From NCBI GenBank assembly GCA_963696325.1, contig CAVOJV010000031.1:1-64000 (forward strand): DNA of 64,000 bases, in the 5' to 3' direction. Below, one piece after another: positions 17,348 through 25,933 of this stretch (position 1 is the first letter of the stretch; the number at the start of each line of letters is the position of its first letter). Source of the DNA: CAVOJV01 sp963696325 (GTDB lineage: Bacteria; Pseudomonadota; Gammaproteobacteria; Competibacterales; Competibacteraceae). The position numbers were made by a program, and so were the translations under genes. The notes beneath the pieces were generated by a model, which saw only the letters and a list, made by a program, of their open reading frames with translations, had not been told where the DNA came from and ran no database searches.

Positions 17348-18556
17348 ATGGCGGACATCAAGAAAGTCGTACTGGCCTATTCGGGCGGCCTGGACACGTC
17401 AGTGATCCTGAAGTGGCTACAGGAGACCTACCACTGCGAGGTCGTGACCTTTACCGCCGATATCGGTCAGGACGAGGAACTGGAACCGGCCCGCGCCAAG
17501 GCTCAGGCGCTGGGTGTGAAGGAAATCCACATCGACGATCTGCGTGAGGAATTCGTGCGTGACTTCGTCTTCCCCATGTTCCGCGCCAACGCCCTCTACG
17601 AGGGCGAATACCTGCTGGGCACCTCCATCGCCCGTCCGCTGATCGCCAAGCGCCAGGTGGAGATCGCCCGGGAGTGCGGGGCGGACGCCATTTCCCATGG
17701 CGCCACCGGCAAGGGTAACGACCAGGTGCGGTTTGAACTGGGGGCGTATGCCTTGATGCCTGGCATCAAGGTGATTGCGCCTTGGCGGGAGTGGAATCTG
17801 ACCTCGCGTGAAACGCTGCTGGCCTACGCCGAAAAAAATGGCATTCCGATCGAGCGCCATGGCAAGAAATCGCCTTACTCGATGGATGCCAACCTGCTGC
17901 ATATCTCCTACGAGGGCCAGATCCTGGAAGATCCCTGGGCCGAGCCAGAGGAGGATATATGGCGCATGACCATCTCCCCGGAGCAGGCGCCGGACAAGGC
18001 CACCTACATCGAACTCACGTACCGCGGCGGCGACATCATCGCCATCGACGGGGTCGCGCTGAGCCCTGCCCAGGTGCTGTCCAGGCTGAACGAACTGGGT
18101 GGCCAAAACGGCATCGGTCGCCTGGATCTGGTCGAGAACCGTTACGTGGGCATGAAGTCGCGCGGCTGCTACGAAACCCCCGGCGGCACCATTATGCTCA
18201 AGGCTCATCGGGCGATAGAATCTCTGACCCTGGACCGGGAAGTGGCCCATCTCAAGGACGAACTGATGCCCCGCTACGCCAGCCTGGTCTACAACGGCTA
18301 CTGGTGGAGCCCAGAGCGCAAGCTGCTCCAGACGATGATCGATGCCTCCCAGTCCCCCGTGAACGGGGTGGTACGCCTCAAACTCTACAAGGGCAACGTC
18401 ATCGTGACGGGCCGCAAGTCTGACGACAGCCTGTTCGATGCCAACATCGCCACCTTCGAAGACGATGCCGGTGCCTACAATCAGAAAGATGCGGAAGGCT
18501 TCATCAAGCTCAACGCCCTGCGCCTGCGGATTGCCGCCAGGAAGGGGCGCTGCTGA
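17348..18556 (+). CDS. argG: Argininosuccinate synthase
   Basis: Condenses citrulline and aspartate with ATP in arginine synthesis. The 402-residue product is the type I enzyme: ATP-binding LAYSGGLDTSVILKW at the start, GEYLLGTSIARPLI, SHGATGKGNDQVRFE and PYSMDANLLHIS. GGAG lies 6 nt before the ATG at 17348, which I prefer over the in-frame ATG at 17336. Distant argJ at 37.9-39.1 kb serves the same pathway. Confidence 0.97.
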   Translation: MADIKKVVLAYSGGLDTSVILKWLQETYHCEVVTFTADIGQDEELEPARAKAQALGVKEIHIDDLREEFVRDFVFPMFRANALYEGEYLLGTSIARPLIAKRQVEIARECGADAISHGATGKGNDQVRFELGAYALMPGIKVIAPWREWNLTSRETLLAYAEKNGIPIERHGKKSPYSMDANLLHISYEGQILEDPWAEPEEDIWRMTISPEQAPDKATYIELTYRGGDIIAIDGVALSPAQVLSRLNELGGQNGIGRLDLVENRYVGMKSRGCYETPGGTIMLKAHRAIESLTLDREVAHLKDELMPRYASLVYNGYWWSPERKLLQTMIDASQSPVNGVVRLKLYKGNVIVTGRKSDDSLFDANIATFEDDAGAYNQKDAEGFIKLNALRLRIAARKGRC

Positions 18557-18576
18557 AGCCTCTTGATAATCCACTC

Positions 18577-19284
18577 ATGCTTATGAGGGTGCAACCGATG
18601 TCTGCGCCGGTTATTTACCCTGTCGATGAGATCGACTATCCCTATTCCGATGGTAAGCCTGTGGCAGAAAGCGACTTTCAACTTGACCCCCTGATTTATG
18701 CTATCGAAGCGCTCAGGGCTTATTTTCAGGCGCACGATGATGTCTACGTCGCCGGCAATATGTTTCTCTATTATGAAGAAGGTAATCCCAAAGCGGTGGT
18801 AGCGCCGGATGTTTTCGTGGTCATCGGTGCGCCCAAACAAGACCGTTTTTCATATATGTTATGGAAAGAGCCCAAGGGGCCAGATTTTGTTCTGGAGATT
18901 ACTTCCAGGAGTACCCGCAGCGAAGATCAGGGCTCCAAACGGGGGATTTATGCTTTTTTGGAGATCAAGGAATATTGGCAATATGACCCCACCGGAGATT
19001 ATCTGATGCCGCCTCTCCAGGGTTTCCGGCTGGTGGATAAAAATTACCAGCCGCTATCCGCTGGAATCGCAGAAAATGGTGAACTGTCGCTACACAGCGA
19101 TGTGCTGGGGCTCGATTTGCGGTTGGAGAATAACAAGCTGCGTTTTTATGATCCCGTCCCCGGGCAGAAGCTGTTGAGTTACCAGGAAGCCGAGCAGGCC
19201 CGCCAAGTTGCCGAAGCCCGCATTGCTGAACTCGAAGCTCAGCTTAAGCGCTTAGAAGAGAAACTTTCCCCCAGAGAAGAGTAA
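18577..19284 (+). CDS. Uma2 family endonuclease-like protein
   Basis: DUF820/Uma2 restriction-endonuclease-fold protein, 235 residues (start possibly at the later ATG at 18598). The PD-(D/E)XK-like core is VAPDVFVVIG, DFVLEITSRSTRSED, K and EYWQYDP. The C-terminal 40 residues (EAEQARQVAEARIAELEAQ) form a coiled coil, frequent in this family. Uma2 proteins are abundant in cyanobacteria and some proteobacteria, and their biological role is unsettled. It directly precedes the TIR/SIR2 island on the same strand. Confidence 0.88.
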   Translation: MLMRVQPMSAPVIYPVDEIDYPYSDGKPVAESDFQLDPLIYAIEALRAYFQAHDDVYVAGNMFLYYEEGNPKAVVAPDVFVVIGAPKQDRFSYMLWKEPKGPDFVLEITSRSTRSEDQGSKRGIYAFLEIKEYWQYDPTGDYLMPPLQGFRLVDKNYQPLSAGIAENGELSLHSDVLGLDLRLENNKLRFYDPVPGQKLLSYQEAEQARQVAEARIAELEAQLKRLEEKLSPREE

Positions 19285-19336
19285 AGAGTCCCTGGCCCCG
19301 TGAGCTAACAGGGGTGGTAGGCATCAGTTAACAAGT

Positions 19337-19357
19337 CTCCCCCTTACGAAGGGGGAG
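19337..19357. repeat. Perfect 9-bp palindrome between Uma2 and TIR genes
   Basis: CTCCCCCTT, loop ACG, AAGGGGGAG. No T run follows. A related CCTCCC...GGGAGG palindrome lies at 39082-39101 before argJ, so this may be a dispersed intergenic palindrome or a terminator of the Uma2 gene. Confidence 0.5.
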
Positions 19358-19424
19358 GATCTGAAAACACCGGCTTATGGGCAGTACCTACCCCTCTTAG
19401 AGAGTCCTGCGAGGAGGAAGTGGA

Positions 19425-19726
19425 ATGAAGGTAAGCATGGATACCGAAACTGAAAATGATCAGTACGATGTCTTTATCAATCATCGCAGTATCCACAAGC
19501 CGTGGGTTATCACACTGGCCAACAACCTCTGCCAGCGCAGCTACAAGGTATGGCTGGACGCCTGGCAACTGGTGCCTGGGCAGAATTTCTCGGAAGGGCT
19601 GCATAGCGGCTTGAAGAACTCCCGCAAGGCTATTCTGGTGGCTACCCCGGATAGCGTCGTATCCGGCTGGGTGCGGGAGAAACAAGTGAACAGACCTTCA
19701 TGGAAGCCTTAAACGAACAGGACTAG
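19425..19726 (+). CDS. Short TIR-domain protein (frameshifted, possibly truncated)
   Basis: TIR domains of this kind cleave NAD+ or make signalling nucleotides. The visible domain is YDVFINHRSIHKPWV (beta-A), RSYKVWLDAWQLVPGQNF (BB-loop region), AILVATPDSVVSGWVREK, where the E after W-V-R is a candidate catalytic glutamate. Near 19685 the frame changes; adding one A gives EQTFMEALNEQD and a TAG at 19724. This leaves only about 100 residues, so the last TIR strand and helix are missing. After the TAG the same corrected frame runs directly into the next gene, so the TIR could once have been fused to it. GAGGAGG precedes the ATG. Confidence 0.75.
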
Positions 19727-19735
19727 CGCCGACTC

Positions 19736-21013
19736 GTGCAAACGACTCAGCGGGGTAACTGTATCCTATTGCTAGGACCTGGCGTCGCTGTCGCACCTGA
19801 CGTACCGGATGTCCCTCTGACGACCCGCCTGGCGCGGTTGCTGGCTGGTAAATTACCACCGGGCGAGGTTATTACCCGCGATGAGCTAGCCCACGTGGCC
19901 CAGCTTTATCATCAATCTTGCCGGGATCGACTGGAGCTGGAATTCGCCGTGCAGGATTTTTATGGGCCCTATGACGGCGAAACTACGCTGCTGCATCAGG
20001 AACTGTCGAACCTGCCCTCCACGCTGTGCGTGAACACCAGCTTCGACAGCTTTCTCCGCAACGCTTTCCTGACGGCGGGCAAGGCCCCTATATACGATTA
20101 CTATCACTTTCAGCGACCACACGATTCTGCTCTGCGGGACACCGACCCCCATCATCCCATCGTCTATGATCTGTACGGCAATCGGGGGGAAGGGGATTCG
20201 CTGGTGCTGACCGAAAACGATCTGCTGGATTTTCTTGTCAATGTGATCAAGGGCACTCCGCCGTTGCCACCCTTCATCACGGCCCGCTTCAGCGATCCCA
20301 ACACCTCGTTTCTGTTTTTGGGTTTCGGGTTCCGGCACTGGTATGTGCGGATCTTGTTGCATGTGTTGCGGACTTATGGTCACCGCAGCCGTTCCCTGGC
20401 GCTGGAGGATGCCTGTTTTTTCACCCAACCGGAACAGCGGCAAAACATCGTTTTCTTCGAGCGGGTACACTGCATCGAGTTCCGGCAGCAGTCCTGGGCA
20501 GACTTTGCCACCGCCTTGCGGCAACGCTATGAAGCCTCGGTTGGCGACAAAGCCCGGGTTATGCCGGCACCCCCGGCGGATCCGCCTAAGGTATTTCTCT
20601 GCCACAGCCATCAGGACCGGGACGCGGTGGCGAGGCTGGCGGACCGGTTGCAGGCGCTGGGCATCGCGGTGTGGTTGGACAAACAGAACCTGCGGGGCGG
20701 CGATAATTGGGAACGGCAGATTCCCCACGTGATCGAGAAACAGGTGGATTACGTGCTGGTGTTGCACAGTTCGCACATGCTGGAGAAAGTGGAAAGCTAT
20801 TTTCACAAGGAAATTAACGCAGCCCTGGAACGGCAGCAGGGCTTTGCCGAGGGGTTCCGTTTCGTGATTCCGGTCCAGTTGGAACGCGGTGCCGTGTTGG
20901 ACAAGCTGTCTCACCTGCACAGCCTGGAGCTGATGGCACCACAAGGTGTCCAGGAGCTGGCGCAGGCCATTCAGGAGGATTGGAACCGGCGGGGGCGACA
21001 GCGAGCGCCATGA
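19736..21013 (+). CDS. SIR2-like and TIR two-domain protein
   Basis: A 425-residue protein with two potential NAD+-consuming domains. Residues about 5-275 are SIR2-like: CILLLGPGVAV glycine loop, the LCVNTSFDSFLRNAF NAD-ribose motif and VYDLYGNRGEGDSLVLTE, where classical sirtuins have L-H-G; the catalytic His is not in its usual place. Residues about 281-415 are TIR: KVFLCHSHQDRDAVA, IAVWLDKQNLRGGDNW, and KEINAALERQ around residue 360 with the likely catalytic Glu. The start is a GTG, 9 bases after the preceding stop. The stop overlaps the STAND gene start. NADase effector in an abortive-infection-like system is the likely role, by analogy with ThsA/TIR systems. Confidence 0.82.
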   Translation: MQTTQRGNCILLLGPGVAVAPDVPDVPLTTRLARLLAGKLPPGEVITRDELAHVAQLYHQSCRDRLELEFAVQDFYGPYDGETTLLHQELSNLPSTLCVNTSFDSFLRNAFLTAGKAPIYDYYHFQRPHDSALRDTDPHHPIVYDLYGNRGEGDSLVLTENDLLDFLVNVIKGTPPLPPFITARFSDPNTSFLFLGFGFRHWYVRILLHVLRTYGHRSRSLALEDACFFTQPEQRQNIVFFERVHCIEFRQQSWADFATALRQRYEASVGDKARVMPAPPADPPKVFLCHSHQDRDAVARLADRLQALGIAVWLDKQNLRGGDNWERQIPHVIEKQVDYVLVLHSSHMLEKVESYFHKEINAALERQQGFAEGFRFVIPVQLERGAVLDKLSHLHSLELMAPQGVQELAQAIQEDWNRRGRQRAP

Positions 21014-22958
21014 CTGAGACTGAGCGTCATGATCGTTATCCCGGCGCCCGGCCCTTTATGGATACCGCGGCCGACCAGCGGTTATTTTTCGGGCGGAACC
21101 GTGAGCTCAACGACCTGTTTTATCAGGTGCTGGGTACCAGTTTGCTGGTGTTGTTCGGAAAGTCCGGGTTGGGTAAAACCTCGCTGCTGCAGGCCGGGGT
21201 GTTTCCGCGTCTGCGAGAACGGGAGCTGCTGCCATGGCCAGTGCGGCTGAACCGTACCGAATTGCCGCCACTGGAGCTGTTCACCACCGCTATTGCCGGG
21301 GCCTGTCAGGCGGCAGGGATCGATTACTCACCAGGCGAGTACAGCAGCCTGTGGGAATTCTTCAAGACCGCCGTGTTCTGGCGCGGCGAGGTGTTACAGA
21401 CGCCGGTACTGGTGCTGGACCAGTTCGAGGAAATTTTCACGCTGCAAAGCGCCGCCAAACGCCAATGGATGGCCCGCGAACTGGGAGAACTGGTGGGCAG
21501 TGGTTTACCCCAGCACCTGCGGGCACGTCTGCAGGCCGGGGAGAAATTGCCCTACAGCGAACAGCTGCCTACGGTAAAGGTCATCCTGAGCCTGCGGGAA
21601 GATTATCTGGGAGCCTTACAAGAATTGGGGGGCGATATACCCAGAATTCTGGAAAACCGCTTTCGCCTGACGGCCATGGACGCGAATCAAGCCAGGCTGG
21701 CGGTGATTGAACCGGCCGGGCTGCCGCAGGAGGTGCTGTTTGCCACCCGGCCGTTTCGTTATGAAGACAGCACAGTCGAAGAGATGCTGGCGTTTCTGAG
21801 GGGTAAAACCGGCGACATCGAGCCCTTTCAGTTACAGATCCTGTGCCGCCAGGTGGAACAGCGGGTGGCCGAAGAGCAGGCCAGGGGCACGGTGGATATC
21901 TGTGTGGATGTGGGATACCTGGGCGGGCGGGCTCGGATGGAAGCGATTCTCCAGAACTTCTATCTGGATGCCATCCGGCGGCTGGTTTCGTGGCGGATGC
22001 GGAACCGGGCGCGGGACCTGTGTGAAGAGGGTTTGTTGGATGCCGAGGGGCACCGCCGTATCCTGGAGGAGAAAGACATCGAATCCAGATACGGCGTCAG
22101 CGTGCCCGCCCTGCAAACCCTGGTCGATTCCCGATTGTTGCGCAAGGAGGCCCGGCTGGAGAGCTTTTACTACGAGTTGAGCCATGACAGCCTGGCGCAG
22201 CCAGTGTTGAGCAGCCGACGCTGGCGGATGCCCAGAAAATTGAAAATTGGTCTTGGGGTGTTGGGGTTTGTCGTAGGCACTGTACTGGGGGTGTTCCAGT
22301 GGGAGAAGTGGCAGGCTGAAGAACACGCGAAACAGTTAGCGGAAGCGGCGATGCGAGCCAAACAGGCACGAAAGGAGGCCGAAGATGTGCTGAGTTATCT
22401 GATCTATGATCTGCGCGATAAGCTGGAGCCGATCGGACGGCTGGATTTGGTAGAGGATGTTTATAAAAAAGTCAGTGCCTATTACGAGCGCATGGGAATC
22501 GAAGGCCAGGAAGCAGAGGTATTGATACGGCGATCCGCTGCTTACAATAACCAAGGAAATCTGTTAATGGCCCAAGGAGATTTAGAGGGTGCTTGGCAAG
22601 CTTATCAAAACGGTCTGAAAATTATTCAGCGACTGGCCCAGCGCGATCCCAGCAACAGCGAGTGGCAGCGCGATCTGTCGGTGAGCCATGAGAACGTAGG
22701 GGACGTGCTGGTGGCGCGCGGCGACCTCGACGGTGCTCTTACCGCCTACCAGGCGAGTCTGAAGATTCCCAGAGTCTGGCCCAGCGCGATCCCAGCAACA
22801 GCGGCTGGCAGCGCGATCTGTCATATAGCCTTACCGTGATTGGGGATGTGTATCATAAGAAAGACGATCTTGAAAACGCTCTCAAGTACTATCGATCTAG
22901 TCTAGCTATTAACTCACGACTGTCTGTACAAGATCCGACTAATCAGTCACGCCGCTAA
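21010..22958 (+). CDS. nSTAND NTPase with transmembrane helix and TPR repeats (one frameshift)
   Basis: Frame-corrected length is about 650 residues. Order: nSTAND leader RYPGARPFMDTAA with FFGRNREL; Walker A FGKSGLGKTSLL near residue 50; Walker B VLVLDQFEEIF near 137; a winged-helix end YELSHDSLAQPVL; one transmembrane helix near 408-428 (IGLGVLGFVVGTVLG); a coiled stretch; then TPRs from about 500, including two near-identical units with LAQRDPSNS and WQRDLS. At about 22770 one C is missing; restoring it extends TPR sequence to a TAA at 22956. The ATG overlaps the SIR2-TIR stop (ATGA). STAND proteins are ligand-sensing switches, so this is the probable sensor or activator of the NADase partner. 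Confidence 0.82.
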
Positions 22959-25693
22959 CTGCCGCAACACATAATGCAAAATACCTCCGTGCTGGTAGTA
23001 CTCCCATTCCTTGGGGGTGTCGATGCGGACCTGCGCCTGGAAGCTGGATTTCCTTGACCGTCGGGCGCCTTGGCCGCAACGGTGACCAGTTTGGCGCCTA
23101 GCTCCAGTCCCTCGATGGTGTAGCTCTCCCGGCCGGTCAGCTCCAGCGTCTTGCGGCCTTCGCCTGTCCTGGAACTGCAAGGGCAGTATCGCCCATGCCG
23201 ACCAGGTTGGAGCGGTGGATACGCTCGTAGCTCTCCGCAAGCACCGCCTGCACGCCCAATAATAATGCACCCTTGGCAGCCCAGTCGCGGCTGGAGCCAG
23301 CGCCGTATTCCTTGCCGGCGATGACCAACAGCGGGACGCCTTCCGCCTGGTAGCGCACGGCGGCATCGTAGATGAACATCTGTTCATCGGAGGGTTGATG
23401 GCGGGTCCAGCCGCCCTCGGTGCCGGGAGCCAGTTCATTGCGCAGCCGGACGTTGGCGAAAGTGCCACGCATCATCACCTCGTGGTTACCGCGCCGGGAA
23501 CCGTAGGAGTTGAAATCCTCGGCCTCCACGCCATGTTCCATCAGATAACGGCCTGCCGGGCTGTCGGCCTTGATGGAGCCGGCCGGGGAGATATGGTCCG
23601 TCGTGATGGAATCGCCCAGCATGGCCAGCACCCGTGCGCCCGTGATCGGCATGATGTCCGCTGGCGCCCTGGTCATGTTGGCGAAATAGGGCGGGTTCTG
23701 GATATAGGTGGAAGCGGCTCCCACTCGTAGCGCCCAGCCGGCACCGGCATGGCGGCCCAGCGCGCGTCGCCCTGGAATACCTTGGCATAATTTTGCCGGA
23801 ACATGGTCTGGGTGACAGGGTGCCTGCACCGTCTCCTTGATCTCGTGCTGCGAAGGCCAGATATCCTGGAGAAAAACCGACTGCCCCGGCGGTCGTGGCC
23901 AAGAGGATCGTTATACATATCGAACGTCATCGTGCCGGCCAGGGCATAGGCCACTACCAGCGGCGGGGAGGCCAGGAAATTCATCCTGACCTCGGCATGG
24001 ACGCGGCCCTCGAAATTGCGATTGCCGGACAGTACCGCGGCGACCGCCAGTTCGCCGTCATGGATGGCTTGGCTGATGGGTTCGGGCAGGGGACCGGAGT
24101 TGCCGATGCAGGTGGTGCAGCCATAGCCCACCAGGTTGAAGCCCAGTTGCTTCCAGCGCCGGCAACAGACCCGGCCTGCCTCAGATATTCGGTGACCACC
24201 CGGGAGCCGGGGGCCAGCGAGGTCTTGACCCAGGGCTTCACGCGCAGGCCCGCTGGCCACGGCCTTCTGGGCCAGCAGGCCGGCGCGCCATGATCGACGC
24301 TGGGATTGGAGGTGTTGGTGCAACTGGTGATGGCGGCGATGACCACAGCGCCGTCCTGTAACAGGAACTCGCATCGTGGTAATCGACCGTCACGCAGCCG
24401 CCATGATGAGACTCCTCCGCACCGATGGCGGTGGTGCCGCCCTCGTCCTCCAGACGGGCAATGTCCTGGCGCTTGGTGGGCTGACCTTCCCGTTCCGCCT
24501 GATACTGGTGTAGATGTTTTTCCGTTGCTTGTTTGGCCTCTCGCAATCGATACGGTCCTGGGGGCGTCTGGGTCCTGCCAGGCTGGGCACCACGCTGCCC
24601 AGGTCCAGCTCCAGCACCTCGCTGTACTCGGCCTCGGGGGTGCTGTCTCATGGAACATGCCCTGTGCGCGTGCATAGGTTTCCACCAGTGCGATAATTCG
24701 TCGGCGCGGCCGGTCAGGCGCAGATAGCCAGGGTTTCCTGGTCGATGGGGAAGATGCCGCAGGTGGCGCCGTATTCCGGCGCCATATTGGCGATGGTGGC
24801 ACGGTCGGCCAGCGGCAGTTGGGCCAGTCCTGGGCCGAAGAACTCCACAAATTTGCCGACCACCCCTTTGGCTCGCAGCCACTGGGTAACCGTCAGTACC
24901 AGATCCGTGGCGGTGGTGCCCTCTGGCAGCGCGCCGGTCAGCTTGAAGCCGACTACTTCCGGGAATCAGCATGGTGATCGGCTGGCCCAGCATGGCCGCT
25001 TCGGCCTCGATGCCGCCCACGCCCCAGCCCAGTACGCCGAGGCCGTTGATCATGGTGGTATGCGAATCGGTGCCCACCAGGGTATCGGGAAAGGCTTGCA
25101 GGCACGCCGTCTATTTCGGTGGTGAAAACGACCCGCGCCAGATATTCCAGGTTGACCTGGTGGACGATGCCGGTGCGTGGCGGCACGACCTTGAAATTGG
25201 CGAAAGCCTGTTGGCCCCAGCGCAGGAAAGCATAGCGTTCCTGATTACGGCTGAATTCCACCGCGGCGTTCTGTTCCAGTGCCGACGGTGTGCCAAAGTA
25301 ATCCACCATCACGGAATGATCGATCACCAGCTCGGCGGGTGCCAGCGGATTGATGCGGTTGGGATCGCCGCCCAACTGGCTCATGGCGTCGCGCATGGCG
25401 GCGAGATCGACGATGGCGGGAACGCCGGTGAAATCCTGCATGACCACCCTGGCTGGCGTGAAAGCGATTTCCATATCTGGGCACTGTTTGGGGGTGTAGT
25501 TGGCCAGCGCCAGGATATGATCGTGGGTGATATTCTCGCCATCTTCACAGCGCAACAGGTTTTCCAGCAGGATCTTCAGGGAATAGGGCAGGCGGGTGAG
25601 ATCGCAGTGCTCGGCGAGGGCCTTGATGCGATAGATTCCATATTCCTTGCCATTGACTGACAGCGGTGAGCGGGCATTGAAGCTGTTTTTCAT
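22947..25693 (-). pseudogene. acnA: Aconitate hydratase A, broken by many frameshifts
   Basis: Isomerises citrate and isocitrate; the stable, stress-type aconitase. The whole protein (about 890 residues) is recognisable in pieces: N-terminus IKALAEHCDLTRLPYSLKI, RVVMQDFTGVPAIVDLAA, GTDSHTTMINGLGVLGWG, ITSCTNTSNPSV and GYGCTTCIGNSGPL with the Fe-S cysteines, then SYERIHRSNLVGMG and the C-terminus YYQHGGILHYVLRQL. At least ten frame changes are needed across 2.75 kb. Amino-acid conservation is high within each piece and no extra stops appear, so recent decay or poor sequence is more likely than old decay. Its last 12 bases overlap the end of the convergent STAND gene. Confidence 0.88.
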
Positions 25694-25883
25694 GGAGGTC
25701 TCCTCCGGTCCAGATTGCCGTTTCTTTTGACCATATAACGTTTAGTTGGTGAGTCTGGTTAGAAGTTTTGTGTTGGCTAGACTGAAGGTCGGGTCGGAGT
25801 AGGGAACCCCTACAATCCTTTTATATTATCTGACGGATTCTCGGCCCTGGCCTGACCGCTCAGCAAGGTGTTTTGCTGGTCCG

Positions 25884-25914
25884 AAAAAAACCCGCCAGAA
25901 TAAATTCTGGCGGG
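25884..25914 (-). terminator. Rho-independent terminator of acnB
   Basis: An 11-bp perfect stem CCCGCCAGAAT / ATTCTGGCGGG with a 2-nt loop at 25891-25914. On the minus strand it is followed by seven T (25884-25890), and it lies 20 bases after the acnB stop. Confidence 0.9.
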
Positions 25915-25933
25915 TTTGTTACAGCGGTGCCGA

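Noticed and set aside
17417..18574. 385-residue open frame antisense to argG
   Set aside because: Shadow of a GC-rich codon pattern; the sense strand encodes a fully conserved ArgG and the antisense product has no domain.
19425..22958. Assignment to classical Thoeris (ThsA/ThsB)
   Set aside because: ThsA has SIR2 plus SLOG, not SIR2 plus TIR, and Thoeris has no STAND-TPR membrane protein.
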